From contig CM075352.1 of the NCBI GenBank assembly GCA_037693485.1, positions 65,970,001 through 66,034,000 on the forward strand: a DNA stretch of 64,000 nt. The letters run 5' to 3'. The notes under the pieces are model-generated. The model ran no database searches, was not told the DNA's origin, and was given only the letters and a program-made list of their open reading frames with translations. Position numbers and translations under genes: made by a program. Shown here piece by piece: positions 1 to 9,994 of the stretch. This DNA comes from Kitagawia praeruptora. Lineage: Eukaryota; Streptophyta; Magnoliopsida; Apiales; Apiaceae. Within the stretch, counting starts at the first letter, position 1, and each line of letters starts with the position of its first letter.

Positions 1-270
1 TACCAACCCTTGGACTTTTATATATAGACTAGCTTAGGGCCCGTGCAAAGCACGGGTTACTTTTAAATACTTTTAAAATTATGTGATTAAATAAAATAGA
101 GTATAATATTTTATTATGGAATTTAACTTTGTAATATTAATTAATAAAATTAATAATAATAATAATAGTTATTTAATAAATGATATGTATTGATTAGAAC
201 TAATAATATAAAATCTTAATGTAAATTTGTTGTTAACGGGTAATGGTGTAAATATAAAATACTACTCTGT

Positions 271-1446
271 ATTTAGGATTAAAGACAATAACGGAATTTA
301 TTTGATTTGTTTTATATTATAAATAATTTAAAATTAAATAATTAGAGTGAAAACCAAAACTTAAGAGAAAACCAAAACTTTCAATGTTTCGGCTTTAATA
401 TAATAACTAGCTTATAGCCCGTGCGAAGCACGGGTTACTTTTAAATACTTTTAAAATTATATAATTAAATAAAATAGAGAATAATTTATTACAAATTTAT
501 TAGTAATAATAATAGTTTAATAAATGATATGTATTGATTAGAATTAATAATATAAAATCTTAATGTAAATTTGTTGTTGATGGGATTTGAACCTTGATCT
601 TTGGAAGAGGGATTTAAATAAAGAATATTCATTATTATTAGATCTAACGGTTATGTGAAAAGTATTTATGTTGGGATATATGGTGTTGAAAAAGAAGAGA
701 AAAGCCGAAGAAGATTGTGTATTGAATTGATGAAGATTGCGCAGATGAGGTTTAGAAGAATTAGAGTTCTGTAAGGCAACGGAGGTTTTAAGTTTAGCTT
801 TATTAGTAATGGTGTAAATATAAAATAGTACTCTGTATTGGTTTAACGGAATTCATTTAATTTGTTTTATATTATAAATAATTAAAAATTAAATAATTAG
901 AGTGAAAACCAAAACTTAGGAGAAAACCAAAACTTTCAATGTTTCGGCTTTAATATAATAGTATAGATGTAAGGCAACGGAGGTTTTAAGTTTAGCTTTA
1001 TTAGTAATGGTGTAAATATAAAATAGTACTCTGTATTTGTTTAACGGAATTCATTTAATTTGTTTTATATTATAAATAATTAAAAATTAAATAATTAGAG
1101 TGAAAACCAAAACTTAGGAGAAAACCAAAACTTTCAATGTTTCGGCTTTAATATAATAGTAACGGAATTCATTTAATTTGTTTTATATTATAAATAATTA
1201 AAAATTAAATAATTAGAGTGAAAACCAAAACTTAGGAGAAAACCAAAACTTTCAATGTTTCGGCTTTAATATAATAGTATAGATAATAATAATACTACTT
1301 TGTATTTAGGATTAAAGACAATAACGGAATTTATTTGATTTGTTTTATATTATAATAGATTTTAAATTAAATAATTAGAGTGAAAACCAAAACTTAGGAG
1401 AAAACCAAAATTTTCAATGTTTTGGCTTTAATACATTAGTAATAGA
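271..1446. repeat. Five copies of the Helitron 5'-terminal segment
   Basis: The block containing AACGGAATT...GTGAAAACCAAAACTT...TTTCGGCTTTAATA occurs at about 271-405, 845-968, 1043-1160, 1161-1284 and 1302-1446. The unit from 771 to 968 is repeated almost exactly from 969 (offset 198), and the next repeat starts directly at 1161 (offset 118). This multiplies a Helitron 5' terminus in direct orientation. Confidence 0.8.
407..967 (-). mobile_element. Inner non-autonomous Helitron copy
   Basis: A second Helitron 3' terminus lies at 407-434: CTAG at 407-410 and a hairpin with 7-bp stem CCCGTGC/GCACGGG at 418-434, preceded by A at 406. The most natural 5' end on the - strand (TCTATACTATTATATTAA type) is at 967-950, followed on the plus strand by T968. 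The 561-bp copy interrupts or abuts the outer copy, whose own 5' end breaks off at 405. No coding capacity is visible. Confidence 0.7.
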
Positions 1447-1625
1447 TATGAACCGTCCACATCCAAACGAAAACACATCTCGTTCACCGACTCACCGTAG
1501 CCGTCTCGGACCCCTCTTTGGCCTTTATTTACAAACCCCTCCCCTCTCTTCTTCTCACAATTATTTCTTCTCCTCTCATCACTCATCACACACACTTTTC
1601 TGTCTCTATTTTCATCAATTTCAAG
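1447..1625 (+). promoter_or_regulatory. Probable promoter and first (non-coding) exon of the ubiquitin-like gene
   Basis: Between the Helitron edge and a good splice donor (CAAG|GTATGT, GT at 1626-1627) lies a short unique stretch with a TATA-like TTTATTTACA near 1524 and then a strongly CT-rich leader (1540-1620). Plant polyubiquitin genes typically have such a leader followed by an intron that ends immediately before the ATG; the coding exon at 7327 is preceded by exactly that acceptor. The link between this leader and 7327 is inferred from gene architecture, not from transcript data. Confidence 0.55.
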
Positions 1626-2898
1626 GTATGTTTTAAATACTACTCCGTATTACTTTGTTTATTATTGTTAATTATGATTAAATTGCTCTGCTTAAATTAG
1701 TGTTGATTAAATTAGCAAAAAAAAAATTAGTGTTGATTTGATTTTGTTTATTTTGACCTAATAAGTTGTTAATTTAGGTTTGTTATGATTATACACTGCT
1801 AATTTGTCGATTCAATTGTTAAGAGATATATAGATGCATTTTTTTTGACCTAATTAAATGTTTTTTTTTTGTCAAAGGGAATATATTTCATAAATGAATT
1901 GTATCGAATACAATATTCGTAAGAAGGGGTTTCTTTCATTCAAAAAAGTTTATTATCTAACCGAAAGGCACGCATGTTGCCCCCGGACATTTAGACAATA
2001 GAACCTTTAAGTCCGATAAGAAAATCACCCGGAAGGGAAAAAACAACCACAAAAAATGGGAGAGAAAAAAATGCCTAAAGCAAAGCCAAAATCGGCACTC
2101 CGAACAAAGAAATCTTCCATAAATATGTGTATCTTGTCAAAAAGCGTGTCCACCAACTCCCTTAACCGCAGATTGTCGAATAGCTATCTTCAAACCTTTT
2201 GTTGCAGTCCATTTCCTCCCGCCAAATTAAAAGCTAACCTGTAATTTATATAACAAAAAAACTATCAAAATCCATTTAAAACAAACACTAGATTGAGTTC
2301 ATATATTGTCACTCAACTCTATACTAAAAAAGTCCCAACCAAAGGGAATACCTTTGGTTAGACATACACCTAGATCCCAAACTTTCCCTTTATAATGATG
2401 GCTAACAAACATCTCAAACTTACTTCTTTGCAATTAGTTTATAAACAAGAAAATTCTGATCCCTTCCATATACTACAAAAAACGAAAGTTATTCCCACTC
2501 TTTGATTTCCTTAACGAATACACTTTGTCACCATTGACCTATTCACCACTATGTTATAAGTATACAGATATATTGTAAACAATTAGTAAGAAGCCTTAAC
2601 ATTATTAACCAATATTCGCATTGTGCTTCAGTAGATTCAATTTTCCGAGAAAAGCATTAAATGTCTAGAAAACCATATGAATGCTGATGCAACTCCACAA
2701 CAAAGTAAATTCCAGCAACTAAGCCTCAAAAATTTTGCAAATTTAGCTCATATGGTTGAAACCATTCAGAATCATCAATTTATACTAATAAATTTAAACA
2801 ATACATACCAACATTATTAGCCGACCAGCAGCTACACTTTCACATCTTAAAAACCAATTACAGGACCAAATGATGCACGCTACACCTTCAGAGGGATA

Positions 2899-3039
2899 CT
2901 ATTTGTCGTGAACGAAAGATTTCCAAGCTTTTACAGATGCAAGATGCGCTGCTGACATGAGATGGACTGCTGACACTCGTTGGAGATGTTTGTTCAAATT
3001 CCAACTCGATTCATCCTGATCCAGCTTCTCTCCTTTCAT
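2899..3039 (-). other. Exon-like open frame of unknown origin inside the LINE-like insertion
   Basis: On the - strand a 46-codon frame begins at ATG 3039 and ends at TAG 2899. It contains ...SSWNLNKHLQRVSAVHLM... and ends WKSFVHDK. A splice-acceptor-like AATAACAG lies directly upstream. Composition is protein-like and unlike the AT-rich surroundings. I do not recognise the protein; it may be a captured last exon of a host gene or chance. Confidence 0.25.
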
Positions 3040-3909
3040 CTGTTATTGATACAATTGACATTGCCTTCTCTTTATTATTTTTCATCTATTAGCATTGGAA
3101 CAGCTACTCAACATCACTGCAAATTACAGTCATGTCTTGTAACAAGAAAAAGACAATAATATATGAGACAAAATTATGCCTAGGTCATTGTAGAAAGGAA
3201 ATAAACTATCTATTTATTTAAAATTCAAAATCACTATGAAAACAACGCTGGAGGAGAGAAGTAGACTATCTAGAGATTCAATGGTATTAATGTTAGCTAT
3301 TTCCGTCCACAAGGCATGGAAAACATACATCTTACACAATTTAACGAAGTCTTTGATTTATGAAAACTACAATTTCGATTAAGTATACCACAATCTAGTA
3401 GTTGAAGTTAGGAAATAAAGGAACCCAAAACCAATTGTCTGCTGAACTAACACATTTAAGGAAGAAAACGTGAACAGAGACACACAAGTCAAGTAACATA
3501 CAACATTATAGGAAAACCTGTTCCAATCACAAAGGTATGTCTAAAATACTTTAAACATACCCAACTTTATCTTATTGTAGCAACTTTTAATTTGAAAAAA
3601 TTATATATAAAACACTGAAATATTTTAGCTTTCATTTTCTCCAGCAAAAGTACTAAGGTCTGCAACTAACCTTACTTGTAATTGGTTATATTACGCAATA
3701 TATTATATTATACATTCTTATTTCCTTACCCCAAAAGGTTTGTTGGTTTTTCCAAAACAACTTAGAGCTTTTATTAGACCCAGATTTTCCCTTTCCTATC
3801 TGCAACCTTAGATATGATATGTGATAAATATTATATCATAAAAATAGCTTGAAGAACTACATTTACCTTACCGATTGGTAGCTGCACCCAAAACTCCAGA
3901 ATCAGCCTA

Positions 3910-4345
3910 TTAGGAAATTCCTCCCATCCAAGTCGATTCCTCTTCTAGTTGTAGTGCCTGTTTTGCTAAATTATGTGCCACCACGTTAAAGTTACGTTTA
4001 ACATGACAGATGGAAGCCTCTGGGAAATATTCTAGCAACATCTGAATGTCGGTCAACAAAATACCAATTTCATTCTGGTATACAGTTGCACTTCTTAAAG
4101 CTTGAACCAGAGTCAAAGAATCACTCGAAATTATTTTAATAGGCAAGCCTATAGTTTGCGCCCATCTTAAGCCTACCAATAAAGCTAGAGCCTCTGCATG
4201 AAAAACTGATAATGTGCCCTAACGGTTTTGACAAAGTCGCCTGTAACCTCTTATTTGCTGTAAAAATAACAGCTCCTAACCCAACCTTCCGTAAATTGGT
4301 AGAAACTGATGCGTCCACAAAAAGTGCTAGATCATTTGTTTCTAC
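3910..4345 (-). pseudogene. LINE-type RNase H domain remnant
   Basis: Two overlapping - strand frames encode successive parts of an RVT_3-like RNase H fold. The first (about 4318-4205) begins with the catalytic-Asp strand (DASVS..., then VGLGAVIF). The second (4179-3910) has the later motifs IISSDSLTLVQAL and HVKRNFNVVAHNLAKQAL, where the SDS Asp and the NxxAHxLAK block are family hallmarks. The two parts are joined by a frameshift near 4200, where a TGA also breaks the frame. In plant LINEs this domain follows reverse transcriptase, which is absent here. Confidence 0.75.
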
Positions 4346-4801
4346 TTCCGCTGACTCTGTATTTGATAAAACCTCTTCATGAATTGCTCCTCCTCCCTGG
4401 GCCTGTGCACTTTTTATCTCCTCATAATATGTAATTAAATGTTAATCTAGGTTGTAATTGGATTAGTGCTGATTTGTTGATTTAATTGTGGTTATATATA
4501 TAACGACGTAGATCCATGTAATGTATATACTTGTTTTTTGATTTGAGGATGATCGAGGTTTATTATGATTGGATTAGTGGTAGTTTGTTGGTTTGATTGA
4601 GGTTTATTATGATGGGATTAGTGGCAATGTTGTTAAAGGCGAGATGCGCACCGAGGCGCTAGGGTCCCTTGGAGCCTAGACGACGAGGCGCGAGGCGAGG
4701 CGCGCGCCTCATTGAAATGAAACGGATTTTTTTAGGAAATGAATTATATATCATAATTCTTTGCAGAAACACAACAAATAAACTTAAAAGTGAAACATAC
4801 C

Positions 4802-6204
4802 TTAAATCTTTTGCCCATCAACAAGCCTTAACACATTAACGAGAGGTCCTGCCACCTTGAGTGAAAATACAACATTATTCCAAAATGACTGCATGTAAAT
4901 AATTTCAGCAACATCTTTACCGGTTCTCTCCTTTGAATATTTGCTTTCAAACCATTCTTTCGATCCAAACATATTTCTCAAATTAGCTTGCTGGCTGTGA
5001 ATTCTGTCCAGGGTGAGAAAAGCTGTTGCAAATCTTGTTTTTGCAGGTCTGATCAAGTTCCGTTGTTTCGTGAAATCCCTCAACATGTTAACCAAAGGAG
5101 GCCTGGTATATATTTAGGAGTTCAATTTAACAGCCCTCTCAAATGTTGTCCTCGTGTTCTTCAATTTAAAAATGTCTTCAAGGATTAAATCCAAGCAATG
5201 AGCCGCACAAGGGGTCCAAAATAAATGTGGATATTTAACCTCCAAGAGCTTTCCAGCCAATTTATTATTTGAAGCACTGTCCGTAACGATTTGCACAACA
5301 TTAGATGGTCCGATCTTCTCAATATATCCAGAAATCAACTCATAAAGTTTCTCTCCAGTTTTTGAATAAGCCGATGAGACAACTGATTCAATAAAAACAC
5401 TGCCCTTTGGACTGTTGGCAAGAAAATTAATTAAGGTTCTTTGTACGCCATCCGTCCAACCATCACACATCAACGAGCAGCCAAACTTCTCCCATTGTTG
5501 CTCATGATCTGTTACATAACTTTTCATTTGATCAACTTCTTTTTTGAGCAAAGGAAACCTCGTGATAACTTGGTGGCTTCATACCTGATCCGTATTGTCC
5601 AAAAGCCTCAACCATTACGGGAAAACTGTCATAATTGACGGAATTGAAGGACAGTCCCGCATCATACATCCATCTAGCAAACGCAGTACATGCTCGGGCT
5701 CTCAACTCCTTCCGTACACTATCATTCTCATTTATTTTCAGCTGCCCTCTACCCTTTCTTTGCAAGACTGCTGTTTCTGGATCAGGGATCATGTATAGGT
5801 CAAGTGGGCCCTTTGGAATTGGCCTTGAAGATGAAGTCGAAATCTTGGTCCTTGTAGAAGGAGTACTTGCAGAGGACCATTTGTTCGACTTCGACGCCAC
5901 AACAGCTTCAAGAGAGTCTTCATCTGAATCGTTATTTACAGCTTGAACGTACTGGCACTGCTCTTTTGCTTTTTTTTTTAGTTTCCATGTAATCCTCCAT
6001 CTCTTTTCTGACGTCTACTGGTGCTCTGGTACACTTTTTTGCGTTTCGACGTCCCCCAATCCAGTGCTCTTTCATTCTGTAAACTCCTCCGCAAAATACT
6101 TTGCTACAGAAGTTGCATCGCATTTTGTCACGATTTCCAGCTTCAAGTTGTGTTGCATACTTCCATGCTGGATCACTTTTCTTACTCGCACTATTTGCTT
6201 CCAT
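4802..6204 (-). pseudogene. hAT transposase (BED finger + DUF659), decayed
   Basis: The protein starts MEANSASKK at 6204. A BED-type zinc finger follows (DPAWKY..., CNFC ... H ... KKC), then a linker and an N-terminal hAT helical segment (VRKELRARACTAFARWMY). Next comes a DUF659 region with MCDGWTD, IVTDSASNN and TPCAAHCLDLILEDI, then the segment around LVNMLRDFTKQRNL and AKTRFATAFLTL. Frameshifts lie at the A-run near 5975 and near 5545, and a stop interrupts after KLNS (about 5114). The last exon, with the final catalytic Glu and the dimerisation domain, is deleted; a donor-like AAG|GTATGT follows near 4800. Non-functional. Confidence 0.9.
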
Positions 6205-6242
6205 GCTCCTGTACAACAAAAGAACAAGTAAATACATGGTAT

Positions 6243-6348
6243 ATTAGTATGTATAACACTATATATGTATATATATACACACACGACATATATATAATTG
6301 TATATATATATATGTATATATATACACACACGATATATATATATATAT
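6243..6348. repeat. (TA)n microsatellite, left of the MITE
   Basis: Alternating TA with TATG/CACA interruptions. A matching (TA)n tract follows the MITE at 6731-6764, so the MITE appears to sit inside a single TA microsatellite within the hAT element. Confidence 0.85.
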
Positions 6349-6728
6349 AGGGTTGGACTCCATAAAGATAAAGAACACTTTAAATAAAGAACAACAAAGA
6401 ACACCTCATATCTAATAGATCCATTGCCCCTGGCGGGGCCACCCAATATAAAAAGTTCTTATTTTTTTAGGCTCTATCCATCCAGCAAAAAAAAAAAAAA
6501 ATTTTTTTTGAAAATTTTACTGTTCATCGATGACGTCATCAGTGACGTCATCATGAACAGTAAAATTTTTTAAATTTTTTTTTTTTTTTGCTGGATGGAT
6601 AGAGCCTAAAAAAATAAGAACTTTTTGTATTGGGTGCCCCTGGCGGGGCCAATGGATCTATTGGAATAAATGATTTTATAGTGTTCTTTATTGTTCTTTA
6701 TATAAGAGTGTTCTTTATGGAGCAAAGA

Positions 6729-6730
<2 letters not shown>
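6349..6730. mobile_element. Foldback MITE inserted in a TA microsatellite
   Basis: The roughly 380-bp segment folds on itself almost completely. Left 6441-6530 pairs with right 6545-6635 (GCTCTATCCATCCAGC against GCTGGATGGATAGAGC, with poly-A/poly-T arms), and CTCCATAAAG near 6358 pairs with CTTTATGGAG near 6713. There is no coding sequence. It is flanked on both sides by TATATA, like MITE families that target TA microsatellites. Assignment to a superfamily is not possible from termini alone. Confidence 0.8.
6531..6550. promoter_or_regulatory. Tandem TGACGTCA pair at the MITE apex (as-1-like)
   Basis: Two palindromic TGACGTCA sites at 6531-6538 and 6543-6550 have TGACG cores 12 bp apart, the spacing of the as-1/ocs class of bZIP (TGA factor) elements. 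They form the loop of the foldback element. Binding activity is inference only. Confidence 0.4.
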
Positions 6731-6766
<36 letters not shown>

Positions 6767-7326
6767 ATACACACATCTTTACTTAGGATTACAGAAGAAA
6801 AGAAGAAGTAGAAGTGAACTCGGTCCAACTCGGTTGAAGACTCGGTGAGAGTGTGAGATCTGTGCGGCCACTGCTTAATAAGAAAGCTGCCTTGTGAAAT
6901 TAGGGTTGTTTTAACTCTTTTTTAAATATGGGTTTTTTGGGCTGCTGGGCTTTTAACAAATATGGGCTGTTTTAACTCTTTTTTATAAGCGCCTCAACCT
7001 CAATGCGCCTTAGCGCCTCTCGCCTGCGCTGCGCCTCTCGCTTCAGGGGTCCTAGGCGCGCGCATCATTAAAGTCGCTGCGCCTTGGTCAGAAATATACG
7101 CGCATGGTGCGCCTCGCCGCGCCTCGCCGCGCCTCGTGCGCCTTGGCGCGCCTTTAACAACATTGATTAGTGGTAATTTGTTGGTTTGATTATATATATA
7201 TATATATGTATATGTATGTATATGTATGGATGTAGAAACTTGTTTTTTGACCTAATTAGGTATTTATTTATGTGTATTACAATTGAATTAGTTATTGATT
7301 GTTGAATTGATTGTGTTTATGTACAG

Positions 7327-7890
7327 ATGCAAATCTTTGTGACAACTAATTCCACTGGAAAGACCAACCCTCTTGCGGTCAAAAGCACTCGCACAATCAC
7401 CCTTGAGGTTGAGAGCTATGATACGATCGATAAAGTCAAGGCCAAGATCCAGGACAAGGACGGACTTCCCCCAGACAAGCAGAGGTTGCTCTTTTCTGGC
7501 AATCAGCTTGAGGATGGCAGGACCCTTGCCGACTATCACATTCGGAAGGGGTCTACCCTTCATCTGGTCCTCCGTCTTCCTGGTGGTATCCGTCGTCCAC
7601 CTGGTGCTATGCAGATCTTTGCGCGGACTTTGACTCGATATATCATTACTCTTGAGGTCGAAAGCTCAGACACCATTGACAAAGTCAAGGCTAAGATCCA
7701 GGAAAAGGAAGGCATGCCCCCTGACCACCAGAGGTTGTATTTGGGTGAAATGTGTTTGGCAGATGGCAGGAGGACCCTAGCTGATTACAATATCAAGGAG
7801 TATTCGATGCTTTTTATTGCTGATTGCAGTGATCCGTGTCTTTTCCTAGGTTCTCGTTTAGAATATATTGATCCTGATTGGATAATGTAG
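7327..7890 (+). CDS. Diverged two-unit ubiquitin-like protein
   Basis: The exon begins MQIFV right after the intron acceptor and codes for 187 residues: two head-to-tail ubiquitin folds. Unit 1 (residues 1-87) keeps TLADYHIRK and ends LRLPGG, but has about 11 extra residues after TGKT, and carries Asn at the Lys48 position and Pro for the Arg before Gly-Gly. Unit 2 (from residue 95, after IRRPPGA) is more decayed: it lacks Lys11, the Ile44 patch and any Gly-Gly, and ends in an unrelated tail FLGSRLEYIDPDWIM. Canonical ubiquitin is nearly invariant, so this is either a ubiquitin-like derivative under relaxed constraint or an open-frame pseudogene. Processing by deubiquitinases after unit 1 is doubtful. 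Confidence 0.8.
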   Translation: MQIFVTTNSTGKTNPLAVKSTRTITLEVESYDTIDKVKAKIQDKDGLPPDKQRLLFSGNQLEDGRTLADYHIRKGSTLHLVLRLPGGIRRPPGAMQIFARTLTRYIITLEVESSDTIDKVKAKIQEKEGMPPDHQRLYLGEMCLADGRRTLADYNIKEYSMLFIADCSDPCLFLGSRLEYIDPDWIM

Positions 7891-9496
7891 ATCTTGATCC
7901 AAATGTCTATGCATCAATTCAGTACCGTGCATTCGTGAATTATATGTTGCAATACTTTTTAGAATTCTATCTCTAATATTAATGTATGTTCATGTTATAC
8001 TTTTTAAAATTATATTCCTCATTTAAGTAAGATAATCTGAACATAAGCTCATTTATTCCTGCCATGAAATGAGGACATTTATCAACTGTATGCTATTACA
8101 TTGATTACACTTAAATGAGTATACTGAATCGTGCCAAAGAACACTTTTGCTACAAGTTCGATTAAATTGATGTTAACGTTTTGGATATCACCCCGTACCA
8201 TTTTCCCCTTGTCCCCTTGCCAGTTTATAATAAATAGTTCTTACAAGTAATTCATTTCAGGCCGAGACGAACAAGGAAGCAGGAGGAAACAAACTCTACA
8301 TTCTATAAGCGTCCATTACTATAATCTTTATGAAATTAATATTATTGTCATGACAAATTCATAAATATGAAATTTTATAAAAAAAATAATGGGATGAAAA
8401 ATAATTTACGTTGGCAGTTTTGCAATAGTGTTTTACTATAACTAACCTACACGAATGTGTGGCAATGTATATCTAGCGATCTGAGCCTTTTATTAAGGAA
8501 CAATCTAACGGTTGTAGTGGAGTTCCTAAGTTACTCAATTTTTTTTAGTTCCCAAATGTACCATGACCTATATATATATATATATACATACATATAGTTT
8601 TAGGGCGAACATCTCATACAATATCAAAATCTAAGTGATAGTATCTTGCACTTTCAAGCTCGCAGAAGGTGCTGTTCTTTGTGACGCCACCGCCTTCTCA
8701 TGGAGACTATCGTTTCGCACATAAAGGCGAAATAGTTTTAAGGAGTCATTTTTTTCAATTGGACTCAAGAAGTTCTTCCTCTATTATATCTTTAATTATT
8801 AATTTTGTTTTGCTTTTTCATGATTTATTCCTTGTTTTGATATTTGCACACACTATTTTTTTTTGTCAAGTTTGCACACACTATTTTAATTGCATGTATT
8901 AATCGCAGATTGTTTCACATTTGATCCAGACTTACTTGGGCACGGGGATTTTGATTTGCTTGTAGCCTCCAATTTTTGGGGAAACCATTCTCCATTCCAA
9001 TGGAACATATATTAAAAATTTAAATCATATTCCCCGTCTGTCCTGTTTTTATTATTCACTTAACCTTTTGCATGCATTTTAAGGTGCATATTAAATATAA
9101 TTTCTCAATTTAATTTTAATTTTTTTTTTTCAACCAAAAAATTTCAGAAAAAGGAAATTGAAAAAACATTACTAAGCTATATTATATATGTAAGCAAATA
9201 GTAAAGTAGATAACAAAACTGGGACGAAGGAAGTAATACGTTATCACATTCCATGTACTGATGTAAACGAACAATACTCGATCGAATTTTTAACGAACTC
9301 TGACCGAACATTCTTTAAAGTTATCAAGATAAAGTATAGCTCGAACTCGAGTTTGATAGTGATCAACCGAACTTATTGAGTTCGTAAAAAGTTCACAATT
9401 ACAAGAAGTCCGATTTTAAACAACACCGAAGACAACTTGTTTCAATTTTCCAGAGCAGGGGTAGCCCTGACCTAAGATAGACAAGATCAGTTACAT
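7891..9496. other. 3' flank of the ubiquitin-like gene; no gene seen
   Basis: AT-rich sequence with stop codons in all frames apart from short chance ORFs. A short (TA)n tract lies at 8571-8585. No transposon termini or RNA genes recognised. Confidence 0.6.
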
Positions 9497-9501
9497 GTAT
9501 G

Positions 9502-9994
9502 TGTTGTTGGAGGAATTTCGTAACAACACGAAATCGGAGGTTTGCTGGAATATTAGAGCGTATGTGGCTATTTTAGGGGATTAGGGTTTATGAAAAAAGA
9601 GGGGGCTGAACTTGGCAGGTGTCTCGATTTGTCTCGTGTATCGGATTCCATATCGTACCAAGATGCCTGCGTACCTATATGTTTATATAGGATCAAGCCC
9701 CACGCAGTTCTGTGAATTAATTGGGCTTATCCCGAGAGACTTAAGGGATAAGTTACGTTAATGTGGGTAATGATTGATTTTATCTGATTTAATCTTATCG
9801 TTGTGATATCTTCCTGATTTGAAGAATATCGTTTGGAGATATTTTCCGTTATTGATTGATTGAGATTGATTATTTCCTCGTTTCAGAGAGAGGATAAAAC
9901 TTAGGCGTTAAGTAATAATTATTAATCTGAATTAATAATTAATAATAATTAAAAATTTGGGAGATTATTAGACATGCCAAATTATGGCATAACA
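9502..9994 (-). repeat. 3' LTR of the non-coding Tat-like element
   Basis: Direct repeat of 11643-12135, TGTT...AACA termini. Only a few differences from the other LTR were seen by eye (for example GTT/ATT at the start, TTCCAT/TTTCAT near 9648, AAAAAT/AGAAAT near 9950), so the insertion is rather young. Confidence 0.9.

Larger units (their letters stand above)
29..1446 (-). mobile_element. Non-autonomous Helitron cluster (outer element)
   Basis: Read on the - strand, the left edge is a typical Helitron 3' end: a 7-bp-stem hairpin CCCGTGC-TTT-GCACGGG (plus-strand 40-56), seven bases, then CTAG at 32-29 followed by T. The right edge, read on the - strand, starts TCTAT..., with GA on the plus strand at 1445-1446 followed by T, so the flanks give the expected A|T target. 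No Rep/helicase coding is present, so the element is non-autonomous. It is AT-rich and contains a second Helitron and several copies of its own 5' end. Boundaries follow terminal rules only; the internal order is rearranged. Confidence 0.72.
1861..4431 (-). mobile_element. 5'-truncated LINE-like retroelement insertion
   Basis: A direct repeat TAATTAAATG flanks the segment (1851-1860 and 4432-4441), as expected for a target duplication. On the - strand the segment ends in an A-run (T-run at 1861-1871 on the plus strand) after TTTGAC, like plant LINE tails. Near its - strand 5' end it encodes an RNase H domain of the LINE type. No reverse transcriptase or endonuclease remains, so it is strongly 5' truncated. 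About 2 kb separates the RNase H stop from the A-tail, long for a LINE 3' end, so extra sequence may have been carried along or inserted. Confidence 0.6.
4625..7165 (-). mobile_element. Defective hAT transposon in the ubiquitin intron
   Basis: The element has perfect 17-bp terminal inverted repeats (CAATGTTGTTAAAGGCG at 4625 and its complement ending at 7165) and an exact 8-bp target duplication ATTAGTGG (4617-4624 and 7166-7173), diagnostic of hAT. Subterminal regions are rich in GGCGCGCC-like clusters (4637-4710, 7008-7150), probably transposase binding sites. Internally, on the - strand, it carries a broken transposase lacking its C-terminal part, so it cannot move by itself. A foldback MITE and (TA)n tracts lie within it. 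Confidence 0.92.
1626..7326 (+). other. Leader intron of the ubiquitin-like gene, expanded by transposons
   Basis: Donor GTATGT at 1626 and acceptor TTTATGTACAG ending at 7326, one base before the ATG. Original intron sequence, T-rich with repeated TTGATTTGATTGAGGTTTATTATG-like phrases, survives at 1626-1850, 4442-4616 and 7174-7326. The rest is a LINE-like insertion (1861-4431) and a hAT element (4625-7165). Removing both with their target duplications leaves roughly 0.6 kb, a normal length for a polyubiquitin leader intron. Confidence 0.55.

Noticed and set aside
2056..2244. 62-codon + strand ORF in the LINE-like region
   Set aside because: Overlaps the LINE 3' end in antisense and has no recognisable motif.
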